Positions 11,171-22,200 of a stretch of DNA of 64,000 nucleotides are shown in pieces. The stretch is from Antedon mediterranea. Lineage: Eukaryota > Echinodermata > Crinoidea > Comatulida > Antedonidae. Position 1 is the stretch's first letter, and each line of letters opens with the position of its first letter. The DNA lies in assembly GCF_964355755.1 (NCBI RefSeq), contig NC_092671.1, forward strand, positions 25,232,070 to 25,296,069. The letters are read 5' to 3'. Position numbers and translations under genes: made by a program. The notes under the pieces are model-generated. The model was given only the letters and a program-made list of their open reading frames with translations. It ran no database searches and was not told where the DNA came from.

Positions 11171-14080
11171 TGGCCAAATACAGTATGTCTGGTTTCCTTT
11201 TCTTTTTCTTTTTAAAAAAGAATCCCAAATGCTGTGGCCTAAATTTGTTTAGTTAGTTTGCAAAGTTTTGCATGGCGAGTAAAGTTAAGTTTGTGGAATA
11301 CTAAAAGGTTTTTGCATTAAAGAAAGAAACTAATAACCAACCTTACTTCGTATTAATTGAGGAATCGCATGGTGTACCACAAATCAAACTTTATGAAGCC
11401 AATTATTTAGACATAGATATGCCTATAAATATTTAAATAATAGACTTTATTGTATACAATAATAATAATATGTAAATACAAGACTTTTTAACCAATCATA
11501 GAATAAGTTTTTATAGTAAACTTAAATTAAATTGTATCCATTATTATGCCAGTAAATAATTATAATTACATACTTCGCACCTTGACTATTTGTATTCCGA
11601 ATATTGTTTTTGTAATTATTTTTGAAATTATACAGTACATTTTAGGCAGTAGATGAAAATGTCTTGTTTGTTGTATACAAACTATATGAACAGTGTTTTG
11701 TGCAATAATTATATAAGTTGTTTTTTTATAAAGGTAGCCTAAAGAAATTAATGCCATAGGCAATTTCTGTAATTTAACATTAATAAAGTGCACTTTAGAA
11801 CCACACTTTAGAACCAGTCAGAAGTAGAAATCTATTTCACCCTCAGCAGTTAATGACGGGAACAATTTACCATACCATATTGGTAATACCAGAAGATCCA
11901 ATGAATATTTTACGACGGTAACTTCAAGAAACAGAACACATAAATAAATAAACATTCATAATTTTTGAAGAACATGAAAATAAAAAATTCCCATTTTAAA
12001 CTTGACTTAATAATGAGACAATTGTTAATGACACATTGTCTAATACCTAAATCATGTTCTATATACAGTATCATGCTACAACAGTAAATGATTTTTATTT
12101 GTACTAAAGCATTGAATAGGTATGTAGATAGTATTAAAAGTTATGACTTGACTATAACTGAACCTTTGTTTTATTGTTATTGATTCACATTTTCCTACCA
12201 ATAAGCCATAAGCAGTAGCTGAAAAAGACCTAACAAATGAATATCGTTCCCACCTCTAAGATCTAAAAGTTTGATTATCAAGTCAAGTCTTATCTCTTTA
12301 TTTTTTTTTTGTAGAATGTTTTTCTAAAACTTGTAAACTTATACCCAGACCTTACTTAGAAATTTTCAAACAGTTTTTTTCGCTTTATTGCTCCTACTTT
12401 TTTTAATTCTCTTCCTTTTGATATCCGACCTTCCTCAAGAACCATCTTCTTGTTTAGTTCTTCCTTTTTCCTATCTTTTCTTCTGAGAGGGCCAATTTAA
12501 TTTATTTTATTAAATTTTTGATTCTAAATTGTTTGTTCTTTATTTTATCTTTATAAATTATATTTATTTTTATTTAATTTGTATTGTTACATGTTAATGT
12601 CTTGTCATGATGTATTTCTGTGAGGGTCCCTAATGATCAGCTTCGGTTGGATGGACCACCCTTGTAAAATAGACTTGTGACAGTCTATGACTGTCTACAG
12701 TATATCTATCTATTTAAATTAACAATATTTATTTAGATCAATTGCAGAATTTTATAGTTTTATCTCAATTTTATTGGAATTATTAATATTATTATTATTC
12801 ATTTTATGTAAGTATTTCGATGTGGAGAGCCTTTCGACGGTTATTTTTATTTATAACTTTTAGGTAATCCGGCCTCATTAATTTAGTTATGTTATTTTTT
12901 TGTACTGTATTGTATATTGGTGAAATAAATGATATGATATAACAAACACAACATCCACTTGTACAACAAGGTATATTTAGATTCAAATTGTGACAGTCTA
13001 AGACTGTCTACAGCATTTATCAACTTGTACAGTCTATGACTGTCTACAGCATTTAAATACACTAAACATCCACCTGTACAACATTTAAAGTATTTTATCA
13101 GTTTATCAGAGTGTGTATTTATTGAATTCGGTCTTGGTCAATATAGTTGGTAGATTTCCAGACTATTGAGGAATTCCAGGAAGTTCGTCATATGTGATAT
13201 TTTATTTGGCATGTTTCACAAAGTTGTAATCTAAATAACAACTGCCTGGTACGATTGATTATGCAGTAGTAGTAAAACAACTTAAGCGCAGCTTGTAACC
13301 ACGTGATGATGAAGTATTCATCTATCCATTCTCTGCCTTTCCTAATTATGCTTGCTTTTCTTATGTCGTAATTCTTAAACTAACTTAACTTATCTTAATT
13401 AACTTGAAACACATATGGATTTAAAAGGTCCTATAGATACGTATTTTTCACGCTGCTGCTCTAGCCCGCTACGTCACACGAGATGACTCATTCATTAGAT
13501 GAAATCAAGCAGCTTTATAGTACTACACTTTGACATTTTTGTTAAAATGGAAACTCCACTATAATTTATTGGTACCACCTGTTGAATCCAAAAACGGCTG
13601 AGAAAAGAGTCTAACGACAAATCCCAAAGCATTCTGGTATTTATGAGTCCCATGATATAATTCACTGTCAGATAATCATTGAATTATTATCAAAACAGTC
13701 CATTGAAGTTTTTGTTTGTAATAGGATACTTGAAGTATCTAGGCGTGATGAAGTGACCCCCAGACTTGACCTTAGCAATAACAATAAGCGAGCAGCGTTT
13801 TTTGTAAGAAATATTCTTGTTTAAATTATAAAGTAAACGTTTAAATCACAAATTTGAGCTTTAAAATCAGCATTGTATTGTTTTTTGAAACCTTAGGAAA
13901 ATAATAGACAATTTTGCTAGTCTTTAATTTCTAATGACTTTCATTAATTTGAAATTTTACTTAAATGCATTACGGGAAGGGCTAACAAGTAAACATAATA
14001 ACGTTTATTCTCTCTCTCCCCACCTTAAATACAACAATTATATTTTTGTAGATAAATATCTTAAGTATAGGCATCCAAAT
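11171..14080. other. AT-rich intergenic region with LINE-tail-like and short dispersed repeats
   Basis: No gene is recognised. Around 12600-12660 the text GAGGGTCCCTAATGATCAGC followed by AT-rich sequence resembles a CR1/L2-type LINE 3' end. Near 12930, AAATAAATGATATGATAT looks like another LINE tail. The motif CAGTCTATGACTGTCTACAG, or a one-base variant, occurs three times (about 12680, 12990 and 13030). Short copies of a calcyphosin-2 exon edge are noted separately. Confidence 0.4.
12951..12973 (+). repeat. Copy of the calcyphosin-2 exon 10 / intron 10 junction
   Basis: These 23 bases are identical to 9232-9254, which span the last codons of exon 10 (HPLVQQ) and the GTA of its donor. A shorter copy with one mismatch lies at 13066-13082. 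No other exon 10 sequence is present around either copy, so they are fragments, not exons. Confidence 0.75.
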
Positions 14081-14154
14081 GAAGTTGGATAGCCGAGTGG
14101 TTAGGAAACTTGACTGTCATACAGATAGACCTGGGTTCAATTCCCGACAACTCC
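14081..14154 (+). tRNA. tRNA-like sequence, probably the head of a SINE
   Basis: This 74-nt segment has a near-complementary acceptor stem (GAAGTTG against CAACTCC), an A-box-like TAGCCGAGTGGTTA and a B-box-like GGGTTCAATTCC with a plausible T arm. The anticodon arm does not pair well, so I read it as a tRNA pseudogene or tRNA-derived SINE head and assign no amino acid. The AT-rich body (to about 14220) would be the SINE tail. Confidence 0.55.
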
Positions 14155-14221
14155 CAGTCCATTAAGATGGATAAAAAATATAGATTATTATAAATATAGT
14201 TTCTTTCCTTCCTATAACTCC

Positions 14222-14650
14222 ATGTGCGTTAAATTTACTCAACAACAAAAATGTGGCAACCATCTTGTCCAAATTTATATTGCGCGTGTTCTCCTTCGGA
14301 ATGGAGTGCGTCGCATTTCAGTGCGTTTTCCGACGAACTCTCAATCTGGAACGCGTTGCATATTTTGTTTGAAACGCAAAAATAAAAGCATTGAATGTGA
14401 CTGCGGACAAACGCACTTCCCAGAGTTAGATCAGTTAATTCACTTTCTTTCAGACAGACTGGATCAGCGCCTCTGCTCTTTCCATAAACTTCCTTCGATA
14501 TGTACACGTGCCTCTCTGAAAAAAAAAAACATATTGTAAATGATCGAACAGAAATTGACCATGTTCCTTCAATTTTTTGTCTTCGATATGTTAATGTGCC
14601 TCTCTGCATAAAAAAAATTGTAAATGTGAAACAAACAATTCTGTAAAATG
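14222..14650. repeat. Unrecognised segment with a short tandem duplication
   Basis: Open frames exist on both strands (+ 14222-14539, - 14609-14235), but neither shows a domain, and they overlap antisense. The block CTTCGATATGT..GTGCCTCTCTG..A-run..TTGTAAATG occurs twice (about 14492-14540 and 14582-14627). The sequence is less AT-rich than its surroundings, so it may be an inserted repeat. No function is assigned. Confidence 0.35.
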
Positions 14651-14800
14651 ACGGAATTCACAAACTTTAGATATAATATTTCAAAATCGCCGACTATTTG
14701 TAAAGTAGTTTATAATATAATTTTAATTAATGAACAATGTGAATATTGTTGCGCAGTTTGAAATAGCCTTGAGGTTTATTGATTTTCCTCTATGGTACAG

Positions 14801-14806
14801 TTTATT
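14801..14806 (-). other. Candidate poly(A) signal of the C-type lectin gene
   Basis: TTTATT on + is AATAAA on -, about 117 bases past the lectin stop codon. A second one lies at 14774-14779. Either distance is normal for a short 3' UTR. Confidence 0.5.
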
Positions 14807-14922
14807 TTTGTGACCTCAGATTCTTTTTAAAGTAGTATCTTTTGGTGGTGAAACAAGGAGAATAACTTATTCTCCATGGTTGAACTAGGTCTGGGTGGGA
14901 AGCTCACGGACAACACGTAGTT

Positions 14923-16283
14923 TCAAATAATATTTTTTATATATACTGTAATATAAGTTATACCCTTTTCACAAATAGCATCGTGAACACCTTCCAAACA
15001 ATTGTCATCCACCCATTCCATTGACGAACACAACAATGCTGCACAGTCTGCCGAATACCGGTGGCCGCCAAGTACCTCTATATCGTAATCATTTGGCTGG
15101 CCAGGTATCCACACTGTAAAATAAACATGTATTCTTATTTATATCCTAATGTATCGACATCGTGCCGGGCAAAGACGCTCTTTCTTTTCGGCAATTATTT
15201 CAAACCATCTGTAATATCCATAATCGATGACTTTGTAGGCTAGTATAGTAACCCTCCTGTTCATGGGACATCCCTATTATATGGAAATGAGGGCAATTCT
15301 GTTAATACGGTCAACTCCTACGCGAAGAAAACTCAATTGAGGGGACAGTTTTGAGCGTGTCCTATTATGAAACAATATTTTTCAACGACAAAAACAAACA
15401 AAAAAGACAAAATAATTATATTCATTTCTATCCTTTAGGCATGCAGCTACATAATATTATAAGAGCTTCAGACTAGCCTATCGTAATGGTAATTCTCTGT
15501 ATGTACCATTGCTTAATACTGTAGAGTAGACCTACATTCAAAGTTGTTATCCTCCACTCCTGTCCACTGCCAAACTCCTTCAACTTCTAAATCGTTAAAT
15601 CCGATCCAGTACGCTTGACCACTTATGCAAAATTCACTTATAAACGTATTAACGGCTTCAGTGTTTACCGTAACTAACGTTGCTGAAAAGCTCTTGCACA
15701 GTTGGAGTGAATCCATCCAGTTGAGCTGATTTTCAACAAATCTATAGCAACGGCGACCAAACGGATACCACAGATCCTGACAACCCGACTCTGTTAAATA
15801 CCATTACAACTCATAAACACTTTTAATAAGTTGATAGTGCTAATATAAATGTTACGACCGAATAATCCATCATCTAAAAATTTGGTGTTTCAGGAGTTAT
15901 TACAATAAAACTAAGCCAATAATCATCAACAGAAATATGTTTTACCAGCGTAATAAATCGGCTTCAACCCGCTATTAGATTGGACTGGATTTGATTAAAG
16001 ATTAATAATCTTTTTGTAAGAAAAAATTGGGTCGTTCTGAATCGATGTGTGCTTGTTGTACTTTAATTTAGATTCGAAATAAAAACTAAAAAACATTATG
16101 CCTATATATGGAAGGGGAAAATTGAAGTGAATAAAAATGGGTGAATCCCAAACGAGAAAAAAACATTATTATCTGTTAAACAAGTTGTTGATACAACAGT
16201 ATTTCCTTGTACTCACCTACTATTCTGCTCGATACATGACTAGTGACAAACATACAAATAATAACAATCGTGAAACCATTCAT
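14923..16283 (-). CDS. Secreted C-type lectin, 3 exons, complete
   Basis: Exons on the minus strand are 16283-16217, 15790-15536 and 15113-14923. The phases join cleanly into 170 residues. Residues 1-19 (MNGFTIVIICMFVTSHVSS) form a signal peptide. The rest is one C-type lectin domain: it opens GCQDLWYPFGRRCYRF (from about residue 25), then WIGFND, WIPGQPND (109-116), WVDDNC and ICEK near the end. These are the fold's framework residues and disulphide cysteines. The sugar-site triplet is Q113-P114-N115, a mix of EPN (mannose type) and QPD (galactose type), so specificity cannot be read off. The WND motif is replaced by WVDD. Such single-domain secreted lectins are common in invertebrate innate immunity. 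There is no transmembrane segment after the signal peptide. The start ATG fits because the signal peptide follows at once. Confidence 0.88.
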
Positions 16284-16624
16284 AATTAAATTAGGCAAGT
16301 TTCCACCGAATTACTACACTGTTCCTTGCGAAAATGAAATAAATAATATATTTACTACACATATGAATTAGACTATGAATTAATTAATCACATAATAATC
16401 ATGCGTGTAAATATTGTCGCCATTGTACATACTTGAATATATTATAACGTCAATTGAAAGGTGTATTCATGTAGTACAATACTACTGTAGTAATTTATGT
16501 TCGTAGGCTACAAAAGAAATACATAATCAACTTTTACTGGAGGTATTTTATGGAGGTATTTTATTGATTATTTTAGAAGTAAAATTTTATCACTTGTAGG
16601 CTATTTCATCCGGTGCATGTTTAA
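16284..16624. other. Upstream flank of the lectin gene
   Basis: This AT-rich stretch should hold the lectin promoter (transcription to the left). No TATA box or other site stands out clearly. A short direct duplication, TGGAGGTATTTTAT, occurs at about 16539 and 16551. Confidence 0.3.
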
Positions 16625-17250
16625 AGACCCCTTCCCTGCAATTTTGGACGTTGTTTGGAAAATAATACATATATATCACTTCAAAAACATTAAACCATGT
16701 CATTCCTTGTCTTAAATGTACGTTTTATGGTAAATTATGATAAAAAGTGAGAAACAATGCACTACCTAAGTAGCTCGCGGCGATCGACCTCTCGTGGACG
16801 GTCTTAGGCCTAGCCTGGCTAGGCTTAGTTTTTTAGGCCTAGCTGGTAAACATCGGTAACGTACGAACATCGTACGCTAGCTATATACCTAGCCTGACGT
16901 TGTATAGTTGCTGCATTAATTGTCTTTCTATTTTTGCCAGACTCCGTTGATACAAATTGGGAAAAACCCGATATTTTCGCTGAAAAGTTAGGAGTCTTCC
17001 ATTTGTTTTGGCCTCACGATCGATCGAAAAGTGGGCGAATTACTGGTGAAAAACAAAAATATCAATCCGCGCGCAATGCATTTTGGGATTTATAGCGGGC
17101 CGCTATAATTATTAAAATCGACTTATTTTTCACATTTTTAACCGTTTAAAGACGAAAAAAGTTATCGCAATAGGACCATATAGTATTATTTTTACATTAA
17201 ATATAGTTTGTGATCTTAAATTAGATCTAAAAAACGTAGGGAATGGGGCT
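16625..17250. mobile_element. TTAA-flanked, piggyBac-type non-autonomous element (626 bp)
   Basis: The left end AGACCCCTTCCCTGC and the right end GTAGGGAATGGGGCT form imperfect terminal inverted repeats. Both ends abut TTAA (16621-16624 and 17251-17254), the target duplication used by piggyBac and Kolobok transposons. The inside is non-coding and contains TAGGCCTAGCCTGGCTAGGC-type repeats. The TTAA and TIR sizes fit a MITE; no transposase is present. Confidence 0.75.
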
Positions 17251-17339
17251 TTAAATACCTTGTCAGACCAAAGCAATATAACACACTGAGCTCGCCTTGC
17301 CAAGGTAGTGAACTCGTAACAGTCCATAGATCTTCTTCA

Positions 17340-17492
17340 TCTGACTGCGACAAATACTGTACCAACAGTACTCGATGTATCTAGCGAAAATCCTAAATGA
17401 CTTAGATTAGACTTTGCAGATGACATCGCCCTGCTTGAGTCTTCTATACCTTAATACCCAATCACAGCTAAACAATGCTGCCACTGACCTAG
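17340..17492 (+). pseudogene. RTE-like LINE reverse transcriptase, 5' part of the split copy
   Basis: The frame reads FADDIALLESS, the catalytic RT block (motif C region). It continues toward 17489, where it breaks exactly at the Academ-like element. The remaining part lies at 25480-26166. Everything upstream of the catalytic block is degraded or missing, so this LINE was already 5'-damaged. Confidence 0.7.
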
Positions 17493-18115
17493 TAGACCGG
17501 CAGCCCAGAGACATTTGGTTAGATGAGCTAGGTACCAATATCTGACTATTTAAGTGTGTAGGGGGTCACTTGAAGTCAATAAAAATGGGAGTCTGCCGGG
17601 TACCCCCTGCTGCGTCTAGACCGGGTGCTGCGTCTAGACCGCGGGACCCCGAAAAGTGCCGAAAAAAAAAATCGGCACAGGTTAGATGAGAGAGATACCA
17701 CCTAATTTCACCACCATGGGATGCTCATTGGCATCCTTATACCAGTATCACAAACGACAGACTTTTTGTCTGCTGCAATAGGCCCGCCAGACTCCCCCGA
17801 GGGAGGGCCTAAAATGGGGGTAGCATAGATGAGTGAGGTACCACTCAAAATTAATGCCAAATGAACAAGTTGTATTCATACAATACTAAATGGATAACAA
17901 CAGACTAATTGTCTGCTGCACCGCAAGTACCAGACACCCTAAAGTTAGACTAGAGACCCTCCCTTCCCCCAACTAGCCCAGCTTAGATATTGGAGATTAC
18001 ACCAGCAACCAATGTTATATGATTTAGCACATTGTAAGCAATACCAAATGATTACAGACTATCTGTACACTGCCTTGGCCCTGGCAGACCCCTCTAATAA
18101 CTAGAGACCCCTTAT
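17493..18115 (+). repeat. Left terminal inverted repeat of the Academ-like element
   Basis: It matches the reverse complement of the right end with small indels. Shared landmarks include GTCTGCCGGGTACC, CATGGGATGC, CTCCCCCGAGGGAGGGCC, GATGAGTGAGGTACCACTC and ACTGCCTTGGCCCTGGCAGA. CTGCGTCTAGACCG occurs twice here but once on the right. The copies are clearly alignable but diverged, so the insertion is not recent. Confidence 0.8.
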
Positions 18116-18229
18116 CATAAGTATACCATACCTTAGATATTGTAGATACCACCAGCAATCAATGCCAAATGACAATACTAAATGCCTATACAATGCCTTG
18201 GTCCTAACAGACACCCTCTACCCCGCCCC

Positions 18230-18600
18230 AACCAATGTTATACCTAACTGTAAAAAAATAAACTTACATTAAAGTTTTTACAATAATACTGCAAAATGCA
18301 GCTTTCTAATTCGCTGATTGTTGGCGTGCGGTCATGCGTGCAACTTTTTAATTTATAGAATCTAACCAATGTTTAACCTAACTGTAAAAATTAAAATAAA
18401 GTGTTTCCAATACTGCAAAATGCAGCTTTTTAATTCGCTGATAGTTCATATGCAGTCATGCATGCAATATTCTGTCTATGGTAAGTTTTTCCAAAGAATA
18501 TATATTCTTTGGTTTTTCTTCCATAATTATTTGTTTGGATTTACAGTGATATATATTCTTTGGTTTTCCTTCCATAATCATTTGTCTGGATTTACATTAT
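18230..18600 (+). repeat. Subterminal tandem repeats of the Academ-like element
   Basis: A unit of about 120 bp containing CTGCAAAATGCAGCTTT and TTAATTCGCTGAT occurs twice (about 18233-18352 and 18365-18468). It is followed by a 52-bp unit with ATATATATTCTTTGGTTTT..CTTCCATAAT, also twice (about 18498-18596). Such subterminal arrays often serve as transposase binding sites; that role is inference here. Confidence 0.6.
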
Positions 18601-19296
18601 TTTAGGTTAGAAACGATTTTCGTTATTACAATATTATAAAGTTAGTACACTGTGTTATGAGTATAGCATAGATTAAAAATTTCCTTTATTTATTACTTGG
18701 CCCATGGAGGTATAAATTAGATGGTCTAGGCCTGACATTTAGGTAGGCAGGCAATGACTAGGCCTGGGTTGGTGTAGTGAGTGGTGGACCATACCTATCC
18801 AAACTTGATCAGGCTACTTTAATAACTGTAAGACCGGGCATATCTAAAGAAAGAGCTTACACAAGAGCCGGCTGTTGGTATGACTATGTTGTCTACGATT
18901 TATTTAAATGAAAAATAGTACAGTTAGTATACAAATAGGCTTAAGTATAGTTTATACTTATAGCTGGGAATGAGGTACTCTCTAAATACAATATCTTGCA
19001 AAATGTATGATTAGCACTCAGTTATTTGTAAATACATTTTCCTTGTTTCTCAAGTTCCAGATAACAAATTAAGAAGATTCATCATTCTATGGTTATGCAT
19101 AGTGAAATGGAAGGTGACATTTTGGATTCTGCATTCCAAATGGTTAGTTATATTTTGGTTTATTGCAAGCTTTCTTTTAAAAATGCGTGTATTATCTATT
19201 ACGGTACATAATGGGCATCTTAGCATCTGTCAGTTGGCAATTATCTGTTTGAAATCATTAGCCTATAATTTCTTATTTAGTGTATACTCTGTTTAT

Positions 19297-22200
19297 TAGG
19301 AAACTGATCAACAACAACAAAAAAGCGTATGTATCGACTTCAGATGAAAAAGACGATAAAACATGGGAAACTCTAAAACAAGCAGCTGAAAGTCAGACTA
19401 CAATTGCAGACTGACAAATATGTAAATATAACAACTGAAATTAACTTGCAATCAAACAGATTCAATGTATACTATCATACAAAACCATGTTACAAAAATT
19501 TCACTGCAGTTAGAAAGCGACCAGCTTGTCAAAGTGTACATGAGCCTCCTCAGAAAAAGCCAGAGACTAGGAAACATAGTTCTCTTCCTGTAAGCGACTC
19601 AAAAGGCTTACTTAAGGGATCGTGTATCTTCTGTACAAAGATTAGAAAGACAGTAGGACGGAGAGTAGAACAACTATCAGATTGTCTAACAAAGGAAGGC
19701 TGCAACAATATAGCTGAAGCAGCCCCTCGTAGCACGAATGAGCGTGTCAAAGCATTACTCAGTGGTGGAATTGATCTTATTGCCAAGGAGGCGCAATATC
19801 ACAAATCATGTCGTCGTGAGTTCTTGTCGAAGAACCTACTTTGCAGACACCAAACTTTAGAAACAGAGAGCTACATACAATAACTTTTAATTCTATTGGA
19901 GAATTCATTGAATCAGAAGTGATCATAAATCAGCAGGCAATGTTTGTTTCATCATTGTTTGACTTGTACAAGACAGAATATTGTGCGAATGGAGGAACAG
20001 AAGACGCATTCGACTGCTACACAGCACAGGCCTTAACAAGAAAAATTAAAGAAAAATTTGGAAATAACATATCGATCATGCTCTTTAACAGCCATAGAGG
20101 GAATTTGTGTACAATTCAGTTTTGTCAGAGGAAGATGGAAAATCATGTTTGCAGAATGAGAAAGAGAAACACCAAAATACTCTAAGAAGTGCAGCCCTTC
20201 GCCTGAGAAAAGAAATGTTGTGTATGACTAAATGGGAAACACCTACTCCTACATCCATTGAGTCCTTAAAGACCTGCTCACCGGATCTACCAGAGGATCT
20301 GCTGTTCTTTTTTAGGAGCTTACTCTGTGGCCTTCGCAAATCTACCGGTGATACTAACAAAGCCATCATAGACAGAAAAGTAACAGCAATGTCATCTGTC
20401 TGTCGTGTTCAATACATCACATGGCTCAGTACATCCATGAAAGCACACTGTACTTGGTTTGGGCATAGGAACACTGACAGGATCTAAATTGATTCTTCGT
20501 ATTCTGAACCGTCTAGGATACAACCTGAGTTAGGACGAAATAAAATCCTTAGAAACCGAATTCGCATTTTCAACAGAGGAAAATGATTCAGATTCACCAG
20601 ATGGTATTGAGTTAAAGTCAGATCTTGGAACAGGACTTGCTTGGGGCAGCTATGATGTTAACATGGAGACATTAGATGGAAAAGATACTTTACATGCAAC
20701 TGTCGGGATTTGTTACCAGAACAAAACAACAGAAGAACCAGTACATACAGACCATTTTCCACTAAGAGTGGAAGAAACAGGCGTAATTTCAACGGAAAAG
20801 AATGTGATATTACACCAATGCACCACCAGCTGAGTAAAGCGACTTGTGAACTGTCAGCATCAGAGCACCAACATCAAATTATAGCAACTACACAACGTAA
20901 AATTGATTTCTATTGGCTAATGAGATTTCAAGTTATGCCACAGCCACTCTTTGTAGGATTTTTTTCACAGTTTGTCCATGATGAATTACCAAAGCAGAAA
21001 ATATGTTACATGGATCCTATAGCTTCACCACCAACAAGAAATGACGTCGTTCCAGAAACTATGGTGAGAAGTATGAAGGTAGCTTATTGGAAACAAATCA
21101 AGACTACGCCATTGTTTCATATGATCTTGCAGTTGCTCTTAAGGCATACTCCATTCAGTCACTTGAAGCTCCACTTTTTGATCGTCTGTTGATAATGTTG
21201 GGTAACTTTCATCTAGAGTTAACATTTTATGGTGCTATGGGAACCTACATCAATGAATCTGGGGCAGAATACCTCCTAACAGAAAGTGGAATATTAGCAG
21301 AAGGTTCTCTAAATGGATTCATACGAGGGAAATACTACAATCGCTGCACCAGAATTCATGATATTTTGGCTTTAACAATGGAAAGAAAGCTTTATAACAG
21401 TTTTCTGTCAAGTCTGCCACAGGAAAAACAGGAAGCAATATGCACATGGTTAAAAGATGCCACAAGCGATTGCAGCGTGATGGAAGAGTTTCTTGAAACA
21501 AGTCAGGTATTCAGGGAGCATATTGAGCAATATGAGAACTTCTTCACTGGGGTCATGCAAGATGTTTTGGGACCAACAGCACAATACTGGTGGTATGTTT
21601 ACATGATAAATCGCATACACCGTGATCTTATGCGAGCTGTGCCATTTTTTCCAGCAGTTATTGATGTTTTTTTAATCTTAACCGTCCTAACTATGCTCGC
21701 TGGGGAGTGCTGTATCTGGAGAAGCTTAAAACATCAGACCCAAAGATTATGTCAGTTCTAAAGAAAGGAGCGTTTTCTATTCGACGGATAATGAAAGACT
21801 TCTCTAGAACTGCAGTAGACTTGTCACTCAAGCAAATGGTAAACAGAGATGCAGCATCACCAATGAAAGGGATAACTGGCTTCCATGACTCTACGAATGC
21901 TATTCGCCGATGGTGTATCACTTCTACCCAACGAGGAATGGCCACTACTCAGTTAAGACGACTGGCAGGACTTCTACCAGAAGAACAGGCAAGAACACAG
22001 CTTCATTCAAGCAGAATCAAGAAGGATAACCAGCAAATCGACGCTCTACTTCATGCAGTGAAAGAGTCTTGTGATCCATTTTCTGCATCCGCATCAACAT
22101 TTACAATGCTGTTGAATATCGCCACAGGAAAGGGGGCCTCGGTGTCAACGCAAGAGTACCTCACAAATTCGTTGGAAGCTGGCCATAATCTACACGAGAA

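Noticed and set aside
14081-14154. Functional tRNA gene
   Set aside because: A and B boxes and the acceptor stem are present, but the anticodon arm pairs poorly and an AT-rich SINE-like tail follows.
14222-14609. Overlapping frames of 105 and 124 codons on opposite strands
   Set aside because: No domain, no splice context that fits the lectin, and the region shows short tandem duplication. Coding is unsupported.
20085-20369. Minus-strand ORFs across the Academ-like coding region
   Set aside because: They are antisense shadows of the transposase reading and have no motifs of their own.
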